Shown: positions 46,548 through 58,217 of the stretch, piece after piece | Layout of the letters: each line of letters begins with the position of its first letter | Position numbering within the stretch: the stretch's first letter is position 1 | Assembly: GCA_029880325.1 (NCBI GenBank) | Contig: JAOUOP010000044.1 | Coordinates: forward strand, 1 to 64,000 | Reading direction: 5' to 3' | DNA from: Myxococcales bacterium | GTDB taxonomy: Bacteria; Myxococcota_A; Polyangia; Polyangiales; JAFGIB01 | Length of the DNA stretch: 64,000 nucleotides | The notes under the pieces: model-generated | Database searches by the model: none | Seen by the model: only the letters and a program-made list of their open reading frames with translations | Told to the model about the DNA's origin: nothing | Made by a program: the position numbers and the translations under genes

Positions 46548-47156
46548 TCAGAATTGGCCCGAAACGACGGAAACACGCAGCTCGGGATCACGCGAAAGGC
46601 CGGTGCGCCTGGCGAGCTTGGGGTCGAGGCTGACAACGCCCACGGCGGGCGGAGCCAGGCGCACACCGGTGGGGGACAGGCGCAGCGCCCCGGTGTCCAG
46701 GGAGGCGCGCACGCGTTCGGCCCGGGATGGTGGCCGGTAGCGCGCCTGGGCGTTGCGCGCGGCATCGGCCTCGTAGTCATAGGCCGTAGCCGCCACCGCC
46801 ACGACCAGCGCCGGAATCACCAGCGCCAGGCCCGCCGTCAGCGTATACACGGCGGCCTCGGGGTGACCGCCGCCGCTCTCCAGCAAGAAGTAGCCGGCCA
46901 CTGCGCCGCCGCCAGCGCCCAGCACGGGGAAGACGACGTAGGGCCAGGTGCCCTCGGCGCCGGCAAGCGCGGGGATCACGAGGCCCAATTCGGCACCGAT
47001 CAAACCGAGTCCGACCATGCCCTTGAAGTCGGCGGTCACCGGTGTTGCGGTTTGCATACCGGAGGTCACCTGAGCGCGGGCGCTGGAGGCCGAGGCCCAG
47101 AGCACGCAGGCGGTCACGACGGCACACAGCACAGAGCGGATTGCGGGGGCGTTCAC
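46548..47156 (-). CDS. Exported membrane protein of unknown function
   Basis: A 202-residue protein with an N-terminal signal peptide cleaved near ARAQV, two or three hydrophobic stretches (GLGLIGAELGLVIPALAG, YTLTAGLALVIPALVVAVA), and a basic C-terminal tail of about 60 residues ending in VSVVSGQF. No family is recognised. It is in the recJ-tilS stretch on the same strand, 36 bases upstream of the tilS start, so cotranscription is likely. The GTG at 47156 gives a normal signal peptide. Confidence 0.55.
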   Translation of the reverse strand: MNAPAIRSVLCAVVTACVLWASASSARAQVTSGMQTATPVTADFKGMVGLGLIGAELGLVIPALAGAEGTWPYVVFPVLGAGGGAVAGYFLLESGGGHPEAAVYTLTAGLALVIPALVVAVAATAYDYEADAARNAQARYRPPSRAERVRASLDTGALRLSPTGVRLAPPAVGVVSLDPKLARRTGLSRDPELRVSVVSGQF

Positions 47157-47431
47157 GGTCGGCTTGCCTTCGGCGCCAGCTGGGGACAGCAACGGCTGGA
47201 ACGAAGCGCGAGTCTAGCCCGGATCGCGGTCGAAGCAAATGCGCAGCGGTCCGAGCCCCGGTCTCCGGCGCAGTCCCCCGGGTCCGGGCGCCGGCGCGTT
47301 TTCCCCGGACATTGGCCGCCACCACGGCCCCTACAGAAGCCGCCACCCAAAGCCACCCAAAGCTGCCAGGACGTTTTTTCGGGCCCGTGCGGGTTGGCCC
47401 CGGTGGCCTCGGGACGCGCAGGGGGGCGTGC
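47157..47431. other. Gap before recJ end, nothing recognised
   Basis: About 275 bases between the recJ stop and the membrane-protein start with no supported gene. Any promoter for the downstream genes tilS and ftsH could lie here. Confidence 0.4.
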
Positions 47432-49111
47432 TCAGGCGAAGTCGGTGAGGCGGATCTCGAGGGCGCTGCCGCCCTTCCAGGTATCGGGGCGGAGGGCGCC
47501 GAGGGCCTGGATGGTGGAGCCGTTGCGGGGCGCGCGATCGCCGAGGCCGAGTCCGAAGCCGGATACGGACTGACCGGAAACTTCCAGCTCGAGCTTGAGG
47601 TGTCCGTCGCCCACCACGCGGGCCCGCCGCACCTTGGCCTCAGGGAAAAAGAAGACCGGCTCGGCGTTGGCCTGACCCAGGGGTTCGAGCTGCCATAGCT
47701 CGTCGGCGGTGGGTAGCGGATAGCCGCCCGGCCCCAGGGCGGCCTCGGCCAGTGCCGGTTCGGCTCCGCTGGGCGCGGATGCCAGCTCCGCGACCGCCTC
47801 CTCGAAGGCCTTGCGGAAAGCGTCCACATCGCTTGCGGCCAGGCTGAAACCGGCCGCCGCCCCGTGGCCGCCAAAGCGCTGCAGGGTGGCAGCCGCCCGC
47901 GACAGGGCCTGGTGGAGGTTCACGCCCGCGCCGCCGCGCACGCTGCCGTGGGCGCTGTCACCCTCGACCGCGATCACGGCCACCGCCGCCCCGAAGCGAT
48001 CGGCCAGACGCGCGGCGCTGATACCGACGACACCGCGATGCCACCCCTCCCCCGCCAACACGCGCCCGGGACCCGCGCTCTCGCCATAGCGCTGCCCGTG
48101 CTGCTCGAGGGCCTCGCGGGTGACGCGCTCACCCAGGGCCTTGCGTTCGTCGTTGAGCTGCTCGATGCGGGCGGCCAGAGCCCGGGCCTCGGTCACGGAG
48201 CGCGCTTGCAGCAGCTGCAGGCTGATGCTGGAGTCGCCCAGGCGCCCCGGCGCGTTCAGACGCGGTGTGAGCTTGAACGCCACGTCCACCGCGCCAAGCC
48301 CACTACCTGCGCGCACCCGAGCCATTTCGCGCAGGGCGGCAATGCCCGGGCGCACGGCTTCCGACGACAGCCGCGCAAGCCCCGCCCGAACCAGCGCGCG
48401 GTTGTCGCCATCCAGCGGCGCCACGTCGCCGATGGTGCCCAGGGCCACCAGGTCCAGGTAGTCGCGCAGGTCGAGCGGCGAGTCGAGCGCCGCACGTACG
48501 GCCGCCCCCAGCGTCAGCGCCAGGCCAGCGCTGCACAGCCCCTTGTACGCAAAGCCGCAATCGGGCCGATGGGGATTCAAAAACGCCAGCGCCGGCAGCG
48601 GCTGTTCGGGCACCAGATGGTGGTCGACGACGATGACGTCGATGCCCGCCGCGCTCGCCCGCGCGACGCGTTCATGGTCGCTCGAGCCACAGTCGGTTGT
48701 GACCAGCACCCCGCAGGGCTCCGCCAGCACGCGGTCGAGCGCCGGGTCGCTAAGGCCGTAGCCGCCCGCGAAGCGATCGGCCACCAGCGTGCGCACACGG
48801 CCCCCGAGCTGCTCGACAATACCCCCGAGAATGGCTGCACTGGTGACGCCGTCGACGTCGTAGTCGCCGAAGACCGTGATCGGCTCCCGCTCGCGCACGG
48901 CCTTCGCCAGCCTGTCGGCGGCACGGCCCCGGTCGACCATGGCCTCCGGCTGACTCAGCTGCGAGAGCCTGGGCCGCAAGAAACTACGCGCCCGCGCTGG
49001 ATCGCCGATGCCGCGATTGAGCAGCACCTGGGCCATTGCGGCCGACACCCCGAGGGATCCACCCAACGCGGCGGCGGCTTCGGGCTCGGCGCTACGGAGG
49101 CGGTAGTGCAT
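47432..49111 (-). CDS. recJ: Single-stranded-DNA exonuclease RecJ
   Basis: A 559-residue DHH-family 5'-3' single-strand exonuclease used in recombination and repair. Metal-binding DYDVDG (about 83-88), DHH (in VVVDHHLVP), and GGHGAA (in the DHHA1 domain) are visible, with a C-terminal OB-like domain. Length is typical (about 560-580). Start ATG 49111. It follows secF on the same strand, 19 bases away. Confidence 0.95.
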   Translation of the reverse strand: MHYRLRSAEPEAAAALGGSLGVSAAMAQVLLNRGIGDPARARSFLRPRLSQLSQPEAMVDRGRAADRLAKAVREREPITVFGDYDVDGVTSAAILGGIVEQLGGRVRTLVADRFAGGYGLSDPALDRVLAEPCGVLVTTDCGSSDHERVARASAAGIDVIVVDHHLVPEQPLPALAFLNPHRPDCGFAYKGLCSAGLALTLGAAVRAALDSPLDLRDYLDLVALGTIGDVAPLDGDNRALVRAGLARLSSEAVRPGIAALREMARVRAGSGLGAVDVAFKLTPRLNAPGRLGDSSISLQLLQARSVTEARALAARIEQLNDERKALGERVTREALEQHGQRYGESAGPGRVLAGEGWHRGVVGISAARLADRFGAAVAVIAVEGDSAHGSVRGGAGVNLHQALSRAAATLQRFGGHGAAAGFSLAASDVDAFRKAFEEAVAELASAPSGAEPALAEAALGPGGYPLPTADELWQLEPLGQANAEPVFFFPEAKVRRARVVGDGHLKLELEVSGQSVSGFGLGLGDRAPRNGSTIQALGALRPDTWKGGSALEIRLTDFA

Positions 49112-49130
49112 GACGGCGAGGGCCCGCGCC

Positions 49131-50261
49131 TCAGGCTCCGCTGCGGAAATAACGTCGGTCCATCCACTCGGTAAACGGCGCGGCGATGTAGATCGAAGAG
49201 TAGGTGCCGATCAGGAAGCCGATGAAGAGGGCGAAAACGATGTCGCGAATCACCGGCGTGCCCCAGACGAAGAAGCCCGTGATGGAGACCAGCGTGGTGA
49301 GCGAGGTGACCACCGTGCGCGACAGGGTCTGGGAGGTGCTGACGTTGATCAGCTGGTAGAGCCCCACGTCGCGCATGCGCTGCATGTTTTCGCGGATGCG
49401 GTCATAAACGACGATGGTGTCGTTGATGGAGTAGCCCACGACGGTGAGCAGCGCCGCGACCGTCGCCAGGTTGACCTCCTTGCGCAGCAGCACAAAGAGC
49501 CCGACGGTGATCAGGGCGTCGTGCACCATGGCGATCACGCCACCGGGTGCGAAGCGCAGGTCGAAGCGGAAGGCCACGTAGACCATGATGAAGGCGATGG
49601 CGTAGAGCATCGACTTGATGGCCGCGTCGCGCAGCTGCTCGCCCGCCTTGGGGCCCACCCACTCGATGCGCAGGGCCGACTCGGGGGCCCGCTCACCGAG
49701 CTTTTCCTTGATGCCGCGGATGGCCTCGTCGCCGACGCCCGCGAGCAACGCCTCGTAGCGATGGCTCTCCTGGGGACCGAAGGGCGAAACTCCACGCACC
49801 TTGGCGCCGGCGGCGCGCAGGGCCTCGGCGATGGTGTCGGGCTCGGCGGCGGCCGAAAGCCGGAGCGAAATCTTGTCACCGCCCGGCGAGACCCGCAGTT
49901 GCTCGACCTGGACCTCCCCGAGCGCCTTCTTCAGCCCCGTCTCGATGCGCGCGACCTGATCCGCGGGCAGCGAGGAGACTTCCTGGATGCGAATGATGAA
50001 GCGCCGCTCGCTGCCGACTACCTCGATCACCTCTGGGTTGACATAGCCGAGGCTGGCGACGGTCTGGCGAACCTCGCCGGAGCCGATCTCACCCGGAAAC
50101 TCGATCTCCAGCTCGGTACCGCCCTTGAAGTCGATGCCGAAGTTCGGCCCGGGATAGAAAAGCGAGGCGAAGCTCGCGATCATGAGGACTATCGAAGCGG
50201 TCGCAAAGGTCTTGCGGTGACGCAGAAAGTCGATCGTGACGCCCGGTTTCAGCAGCTCCAT
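49131..50261 (-). CDS. secF: Protein translocase subunit SecF
   Basis: A 376-residue inner-membrane protein of the SecDF accessory complex, which uses proton motive force to pull exported proteins across the membrane. It has the family signature GIDFKGGTELEIEF near the start, a periplasmic domain, and five further helices. VGYSINDTIVVYDRIREN lies in the C-terminal half. Four bases separate it from secD. Start ATG 50261. Confidence 0.97.
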   Translation of the reverse strand: MELLKPGVTIDFLRHRKTFATASIVLMIASFASLFYPGPNFGIDFKGGTELEIEFPGEIGSGEVRQTVASLGYVNPEVIEVVGSERRFIIRIQEVSSLPADQVARIETGLKKALGEVQVEQLRVSPGGDKISLRLSAAAEPDTIAEALRAAGAKVRGVSPFGPQESHRYEALLAGVGDEAIRGIKEKLGERAPESALRIEWVGPKAGEQLRDAAIKSMLYAIAFIMVYVAFRFDLRFAPGGVIAMVHDALITVGLFVLLRKEVNLATVAALLTVVGYSINDTIVVYDRIRENMQRMRDVGLYQLINVSTSQTLSRTVVTSLTTLVSITGFFVWGTPVIRDIVFALFIGFLIGTYSSIYIAAPFTEWMDRRYFRSGA

Positions 50262-50265
50262 GGCT

Positions 50266-52104
50266 TCACCCTACCCTCAGCTGCTGGACCCGAAGGCCCT
50301 GGGCCAGCCAATCGAAGAAGATGCGCGAGCAGAACACGCCCGTGAAAAGCGATGTACAGATGCCCAACATGAGCGTGATGGCGAAGCCCTTGATGGGCCC
50401 GGTGCCGAACTGGAATAGAACCACACCGGCCAGGAAGGTCGTGAACTGACTATCGATGATCGACCAGAAGGCGCGTGCAAAGCCCTGATCGATGGCCGAG
50501 CGCGTGGACTTGCCGTTGCGCAGCTCCTCGCGGATGCGCTCGGTGATCAGCACGTTGGCGTCCACCGCCATGCCGATGTTGAGGGCGATGGCGGCGATGC
50601 CGGGCAAGGTCAGGGTGGCTCCGAAGACGGCCATCGCCGAAAGCAGGAACAGCAGGTTCATCACCACCATCAGGTCGGCCACGATGCCCGCCACCTGGTA
50701 GTAGAAGAGCATGAAGAAGAGCACCAGGACCACGCCGACCATGGCGCCCATCGCGCCCTTCTGGATGCCGTCGGTGCCCAGGGTCGGTCCGATCATCTGC
50801 TCGTTGGCTGGGCGAATCGGCACCGGCAAGGCACCGGCCTTGAGCACGATGACCAGGTCGCGCGCCTCGTTCAGGATCTCGTTGTAGGGTCGGAAACCGC
50901 CCAGCGTGATCTGGCAACGACCACCGCCGATCTCGGTCTGGATCACCGGCGCCGACTCCACGCGGTCGTCGAGGACGATGGCCATGCGGCGCTTGACGTT
51001 GCGCCCGGTCAGGTCGCCGAAGGCCGAAGCGCCTTCGCTATTGAAGTTGACCGCCACGTAGGGCTTGTTGTTCTGGGGGTCGTTGGCGACGAAGGCCTCT
51101 TCGATGGCCTGACCGGTGACCTGGGCGCGGCCAAACAGATACCAGGTCCGCCAGGCCTCTTCGCGCTGCTTGGCGGGATTTTCGGGGTCGCCACCCTCGA
51201 GCTCGCCGACCAGCAGTTCGTGATCCTCGGGAACCTTGCCCGCGTCGATCAGCCCCTGCACGTAGGTCGCAAGCTTCTGCCGCGCCCCTTCGCCACGCGC
51301 CACCAGGTAGCTGGAGCTGACCGAGGGCTTGGTGACGCCCGCCGAGACACTCTCTGCGGCGCGCGTGATGCCTTCGGGTAGGTCGCTCAGGCCCGCGATG
51401 AACCCAGCCTCGTCGTCAACGATCTGGAATTCGAGGCGCGCGGTCTTGCTGACGATCTCGCGCACACGGTCGAACTCGGCCTCGGTGGCACCGGGCACCT
51501 CCACGATGATGTTGGTGTCCTGGGCCGTGACCGACGCCTCCTTCATGCCGAGGGCGTCGATGCGGTTGGCGATGGTCTCCCGCGCCTGCTCCACCGCCGT
51601 CTCGCGGATGCGCTCGAGGAAGTCGGGCCGCACCGTGAGCACGACCTTTTGAGCGTCGTCCGATAGCTGGCGCAGATCCCCGTAGCTGCTGACCAGATCG
51701 TGGTCGAGCTTGCCGCGGTCGTCTGCGCTCTTGAACTGCAGGTGGACCTCGCGATCGGTCACCAGTTTGACGTCGAGCCGCTCGCGGATCTTGGCCAACT
51801 GCTCGCGGGTGGGCGTCTCGTCCTCGGGCACGATGCCGAAGCGCTCGCCCAGCTCACGGGTGAGCTGATCGGCGCGCAGGTCGCGGCGGTCGCGGATCGC
51901 CTCGTCCACCTCGACCTCGTACATCAGCCGCATGCCGCCCTTGATGTCGAGTCCAGGGCTGATGCGGGCCGAGAAGAAGTCGCTGATGGCCTTGGGCGGC
52001 TCGAGCTTGGGATCGAGGCTCGCCAAGCTCGGCCACAGTGCAAGCCAAGCGCTCACGACGAGCGCGACGACGAAAATGAAGCGTGCGTACCAGCCCCTAT
52101 TCAT
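50266..52104 (-). CDS. secD: Protein translocase subunit SecD
   Basis: A 612-residue partner of SecF. The N-terminal signature PGLDIKGGMRLMYEVEV and six helices are present; the large periplasmic P1 domain lies between helices 1 and 2, with VDANVLITERIREELRNGK in the membrane half. It is encoded between yajC and secF, as in most proteobacteria. AGGAG lies seven bases upstream of ATG 52104. Confidence 0.97.
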   Translation of the reverse strand: MNRGWYARFIFVVALVVSAWLALWPSLASLDPKLEPPKAISDFFSARISPGLDIKGGMRLMYEVEVDEAIRDRRDLRADQLTRELGERFGIVPEDETPTREQLAKIRERLDVKLVTDREVHLQFKSADDRGKLDHDLVSSYGDLRQLSDDAQKVVLTVRPDFLERIRETAVEQARETIANRIDALGMKEASVTAQDTNIIVEVPGATEAEFDRVREIVSKTARLEFQIVDDEAGFIAGLSDLPEGITRAAESVSAGVTKPSVSSSYLVARGEGARQKLATYVQGLIDAGKVPEDHELLVGELEGGDPENPAKQREEAWRTWYLFGRAQVTGQAIEEAFVANDPQNNKPYVAVNFNSEGASAFGDLTGRNVKRRMAIVLDDRVESAPVIQTEIGGGRCQITLGGFRPYNEILNEARDLVIVLKAGALPVPIRPANEQMIGPTLGTDGIQKGAMGAMVGVVLVLFFMLFYYQVAGIVADLMVVMNLLFLLSAMAVFGATLTLPGIAAIALNIGMAVDANVLITERIREELRNGKSTRSAIDQGFARAFWSIIDSQFTTFLAGVVLFQFGTGPIKGFAITLMLGICTSLFTGVFCSRIFFDWLAQGLRVQQLRVG

Positions 52105-52118
52105 GGTGAGGCTCCTGC

Positions 52119-52520
52119 CTAACCGCCCGTGGCTTTCGCCTGGGGCGCGGACTTGTCGAGCCGGCTCGCGATGTGCGAACGCAGCACGTTGATCTTGACC
52201 TTGTCGGCGATCAGCAAGGTCACGTCGGTGTCGGAGAGGTCGACGATCTCCCCCCGAATGCCGCCGCTGGTGCGGACCTTGTCGCCCTTGCGAAGGGCCT
52301 TGAGCATGTCATCGACTTCCCGTTGGCGCTTCTGCTGCGGGCGAATGATCATGAAGTAGAGGACGGCAAACATCACCGCCAACATCACGATCGGTGAACC
52401 CTGCCCTGCACAGCCCGGCGGTGGTCCACCGTCGGCCGCAGGCGCGGTCGGCGCCGCCGGCACGCCCTCGGTGGGCTCCGGCTGCATCGAAGTCATGAAG
52501 CTGTTGAGCAGGGGCTGCAC
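52119..52520 (-). CDS. yajC: Preprotein translocase subunit YajC
   Basis: A 133-residue small inner-membrane protein of the SecDF-YajC complex. One helix (SPIVMLAVMFAVLYFMII) is followed by RPQQKRQREVDDMLKALRKGDKVRTSGGI, the family signature. An N-terminal Pro/Ala-rich extension of about 40 residues is unusual. GTG 52520 is chosen because GAGGACG lies directly upstream; ATG 52496 lacks a ribosome binding site. Confidence 0.93.
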   Translation of the reverse strand: MQPLLNSFMTSMQPEPTEGVPAAPTAPAADGGPPPGCAGQGSPIVMLAVMFAVLYFMIIRPQQKRQREVDDMLKALRKGDKVRTSGGIRGEIVDLSDTDVTLLIADKVKINVLRSHIASRLDKSAPQAKATGG

Positions 52521-52841
52521 TCGTCCTCACCACAAGCGGGCCACTGAGGGGCCCTGCCTGCGCTCACGGCGCCCCCAAAAGGGCTCGTTGACGCGCGCGG
52601 TTTCTACTCCATGGCCCCGGGGGCGTCAACCGAACGCGCCGGCGGCACCCACGAGCGACCGCTTGTAAATTCAGGCGCTTGTGCCAGCTGCCGGCGCCGG
52701 GATGGACGACTGCCCGTGCCGGGTCCGACCGCCCCCCGGGGCGTGGCGCAGGGGGCCAATGCCTTTCCGCACCGCTCCACGCGAATTGATTGGCGATCCG
52801 CGCTAGAATTGAAGCGCTTCCCCTATGCTATGTAGGTCGCC
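52521..52841. other. Divergent control region yajC / ilvE
   Basis: A 321-base region without a supported gene. It must hold promoters for the yajC-secDF and ilvE transcripts. TAGAAT at 52804-52809 could be a -10 for ilvE, but no well-spaced -35 accompanies it. Confidence 0.4.
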
Positions 52842-53762
52842 ATGGTCGACAAGGTTGATACGATCTGGATGGACGGAAAGCTGGTCCCCTGGGACGAAGC
52901 CAATGTCCACGTTCTGACACACACCCTGCACTACGGGCTCGGCGTCTTCGAAGGCATCCGCTGCTACCGCCGCGCCGATGGCCGCAGTGCTGTTTTTCGG
53001 CTGCGCGAACACATCGACCGCCTCTTCGAGTCGGCACGCGTGGCGACGATGGAGATTCCCTTCGAGCGCGCCGAGATCATGGAGGGCTGCCTCGAGACGA
53101 TTCGAAGCAACGGCATCGACGAGTGCTACATCCGGCCCCTGGCCTACATGTCGGCCGGCGCCATGGGTCTCTACGGCGCCGACAACCCTGTGCGCGTCAG
53201 CATTGCGATCTGGCGCTGGGGTGCCTACCTCGGCGACGAGGGGCTGGAAAAGGGCATTCGGGCCAAGATCAGCTCGTTCTCGCGTCCGGGCGTCAACAAC
53301 TCGATGACCAAGGCCAAGATCGTGGGCAACTACGTCAATTCGATCCTGGCCAAGCGCGAAGCCATCGCCGCCGGCTACGACGAGGCGATCATGCTCGACC
53401 CCCAGGGCTACGTGAGCGAGGCCTCGGGCGAAAATATTTTCGTGGTCAAGCGCGGTGCCCTCTTCACCCCGCCCCAGGGCGTGTCGATTCTGGCGGGCAT
53501 TACCCGGGACACGGTGATCGAGCTGTGCCGGGAGCTGGGCCTGACCCTGGTGGAGCGGCCGGTCTCTCGCGACGAACTCTACATGGCCGACGAGGTCTTC
53601 TTCACCGGCACCGCCGCCGAATTGACGCCGGTGCGCGAGGTGGACGATCGCACAGTGGGCGCTGGCGACCGTGGCCCCATCACCCGCAGGTTGCAGGAGC
53701 GCTTCTTTCAGTTGCTGCGCGGCCCCGAAGAGCTACATCCCGAGTGGCTGGCCTACGTGTAG
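52842..53762 (+). CDS. ilvE: Branched-chain amino acid aminotransferase
   Basis: A 306-residue fold-type IV PLP enzyme that makes Leu, Ile and Val from their keto acids. The PLP Lys is Lys159 in TKAKIVGNYVNS. The family motif GYVSEASGENIF and the N-terminal HVLTHTLHYGLGVFEGIRCY are present. Length matches the family. Start ATG 52842. It is transcribed away from yajC. Confidence 0.95.
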   Translation: MVDKVDTIWMDGKLVPWDEANVHVLTHTLHYGLGVFEGIRCYRRADGRSAVFRLREHIDRLFESARVATMEIPFERAEIMEGCLETIRSNGIDECYIRPLAYMSAGAMGLYGADNPVRVSIAIWRWGAYLGDEGLEKGIRAKISSFSRPGVNNSMTKAKIVGNYVNSILAKREAIAAGYDEAIMLDPQGYVSEASGENIFVVKRGALFTPPQGVSILAGITRDTVIELCRELGLTLVERPVSRDELYMADEVFFTGTAAELTPVREVDDRTVGAGDRGPITRRLQERFFQLLRGPEELHPEWLAYV

Positions 53763-53788
53763 CCGAGCGCCGGAAAGCCTTCAGAGGC

Positions 53789-53821
53789 CCCCTGGCACCT
53801 CCGCCTGGAGGCGGCCAGGGG
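53789..53821. terminator. GC-rich hairpin between convergent genes
   Basis: An outer stem CCCCTGG/CCAGGGG encloses a second stem CCTCC-GCCT-GGAGG. It lies 27 bases after the ilvE stop and before the end of the DUF3105 gene. No T-tract follows, so it may pause or protect RNA rather than end transcription by the classical mechanism. Confidence 0.4.
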
Positions 53822-53886
53822 AGGCGGTCAGCCCCGGCCGCGCGGCATCCTCCCCCCGGCGCCCCCCCGGACAGCCCAAAGAGCCT

Positions 53887-54519
53887 TCAGCAGCCGTCCG
53901 GAGCGCCGCTGTTCACCGATTCCGGAGCGTTGTCGTAATGGGCCAAGAAAAAGGCCATCAGCGCGTCCAGGTCCAGGCAGCTAGAGACCAGACGCTGGCC
54001 CCAGGCGACGGCGGCAAAGCCTGGGGGCATGTCCGCGTAGGGCGTCAGGATGATCCGCGGTAGGCCCTCGACCAGCTGCTCGAGGGCGGTGACGTCTGCG
54101 TCGCACCCTCCAGGGCAGTTGTAGAGATAGACCACGGCGCCGTGCTCAAGGTTGTGGACCCAACGCTCGGGCGGCGCTGGCGGCGAGCTGTAGACGCCGT
54201 AGTCGAGCCAGCAGGAGTCGTGGGAGCCGCCAGCAGGCGGCAGCTCGGGATAGTCGATGGGACCGTCGACGTGGGCGGCGCCCTCGACCGCGACCGGCGT
54301 CACGCACGAATCGTCGCAGCGACTGCACACGGGTTCGGCCGCGGCGGCATCCCCACCCGCCACAGCGGCGTCCACCGAGGCTCCGCCCTGCCCCGGCTCC
54401 GAATCCCCGTCCCCGCAGGACGCGACGAGCCCTACCGCCACCACGGCCAGGAGCCGCAAAGCCCGACGGCACTCGGCTCCCCTCCAGGCGCTCAGGGCGC
54501 GAGTGAACCGAGTGGCCAC
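53887..54519 (-). CDS. DUF3105 lipoprotein
   Basis: A 210-residue lipoprotein (VASC). The C-terminal 140 residues match DUF3105: HVDGPIDYPELPPAGGSH, VHNLEHGAVVYLYN and FAAVAWGQR. Cys pairs (CSRCDDSC) precede the domain. The family is secreted and of unknown function; HNLEHG is conserved but not proven catalytic. The GTG at 54519 lies three bases after the upstream zinc-ribbon gene stop, so the pair is cotranscribed. Confidence 0.85.
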   Translation of the reverse strand: MATRFTRALSAWRGAECRRALRLLAVVAVGLVASCGDGDSEPGQGGASVDAAVAGGDAAAAEPVCSRCDDSCVTPVAVEGAAHVDGPIDYPELPPAGGSHDSCWLDYGVYSSPPAPPERWVHNLEHGAVVYLYNCPGGCDADVTALEQLVEGLPRIILTPYADMPPGFAAVAWGQRLVSSCLDLDALMAFFLAHYDNAPESVNSGAPDGC

Positions 54520-54522
54520 GGG

Positions 54523-55263
54523 CTAGGATTCGGTCTCGGACTCGGACTCGGCAGCCGTTGTCGGTCCGTTGAAGAGGATGCGGTTACAGTTGGGGCACTG
54601 CTCGAAGGTTTCGCCGCGCTGGACGGCGATGGCCTGGTTGGGGGGCAGGGAGGTGTTGCAACCCTGGCAGATCCCCATGCGCAGTAGGACAGCGCCGACG
54701 CCGGCGCGCTTTTCGCGAATGCGCTCGTAGCGCCTGAGCACCTGACGCGGGATCTTGGCTTCGAGATCCGCCCGCCCCGCCAGGATCCCGGCGCGCCGTG
54801 CTTGCAGCTCCGAGACGCGCGCATCGGCCTTCTCTTTTTCCTCTTTGAAGAAGCGCTCCAGCTCCGCGAACTCCCGTTCGTGCTTCTCAACGGCGCCACG
54901 ACGCTTGTCGAGGGCGGCGACCAGCGTCACCCGCCCCTCTTCACGCTCCTTCATCGAGCGCCGGATCACCTCCAACTCCCGCTCCACGGCGTCGGCCTCG
55001 CGCAGATTCCGCGCCCGCGCCGACTTGGCCTTGGAGCGAGCCAGAGATGAGCCCTGATTTTGTAACTCCTCTTCCTGGGCCGACAGCAGTGCGTCAACCT
55101 CTTTGAGTTCGGTTCGCTCGGCTTCGAGCAACTCGGCCAGACGGGCCACGTCGCTCTCCAACTCGCCCATGCGAACCGGGATTTCCGCCAACTCGGTGTC
55201 GGCCGCGTGGGCCTTGGCGTCGATTTCAGCTATCGCTGCGAGTGCGGCCAGCTCGTCCTGCAC
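54523..55263 (-). CDS. Coiled-coil C4 zinc-ribbon protein (COG1579-like)
   Basis: A 246-residue protein with a long coiled coil (about 1-190), rich in Glu, Arg and Ala, and a C-terminal zinc ribbon with CxxC pairs CQGC and CPNC. It matches the zf-RING_7/COG1579 family, whose members are proposed RNA- or DNA-linked proteins but have no settled role. AGGAGG precedes the GTG at 55263. It forms an operon with the DUF3105 gene. Confidence 0.85.
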   Translation of the reverse strand: MQDELAALAAIAEIDAKAHAADTELAEIPVRMGELESDVARLAELLEAERTELKEVDALLSAQEEELQNQGSSLARSKAKSARARNLREADAVERELEVIRRSMKEREEGRVTLVAALDKRRGAVEKHEREFAELERFFKEEKEKADARVSELQARRAGILAGRADLEAKIPRQVLRRYERIREKRAGVGAVLLRMGICQGCNTSLPPNQAIAVQRGETFEQCPNCNRILFNGPTTAAESESETES

Positions 55264-55454
55264 GGATTCTGCCTCCTGGAGGCGACCACCGCTCGACCCG
55301 GGGACCGGCGTCCAAGGCGCGCGCCATTCGTGCGGCAGGGCGCCGGGCCAGCGGCTCTGATGCCTCAGCGCGCCGCTTTAGCCTCCTCTCGCGTTGGAAG
55401 CAAGCCCACCTTTGCACCCGGCGCGATCCGAGTCGCCCAACGGCGCTCCAGTCC

Positions 55455-55463
55455 TGCTATGCT
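55455..55463 (+). promoter_or_regulatory. Extended -10 promoter of tRNA-Ile(CAU)
   Basis: The sequence TGC-TATGCT forms an extended -10 element ending ten bases before the tRNA. A GC-rich discriminator follows, as in stringently controlled stable-RNA promoters. A clear -35 is not seen. Confidence 0.5.
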
Positions 55464-55472
55464 CCGCGCGCC

Positions 55473-55549
55473 GGGCCTATAGCTCAATCGGTTAGAGTCC
55501 CCCGCTCATAACGGGGTTGTTCCTGGTTCGAGTCCAGGTGGGCCCACCA
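55473..55549 (+). tRNA. tRNA-Ile(CAU), lysidine-modified
   Basis: A 77-base cloverleaf with encoded CCA (55547-55549). The acceptor stem pairs GGGCCTA with TGGGCCC. The anticodon stem CCCCG/CGGGG holds the loop CTCATAA, anticodon CAT at 55507-55509. The CTCATAA loop and overall sequence fit minor tRNA-Ile rather than tRNA-Met. Position 34 C should be modified to lysidine by TilS (45534-46511). Confidence 0.9.
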
Positions 55550-55706
55550 CAGTCGAAGAAGCCTGGACGAACCTGCGAGCCCAGGCGCACCGAGCGCCAG
55601 GCGGCCGGCCGCCCATCCCAAAAGGTCCGTCCTGTGGCGCACAAGGCAGCAGCCCGCGGAGCGAGGTGCTGCGCTGCGCGAATGGAGCTTCAGCCGCTAC
55701 CAGGCC

Positions 55707-58216
<2,510 letters not shown>

Positions 58217-58217
<1 letters not shown>

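Noticed and set aside
52786..52809. TTGATT and TAGAAT before ilvE as a promoter
   Set aside because: Only 12 bases separate the hexamers, too few for a sigma-70 promoter.
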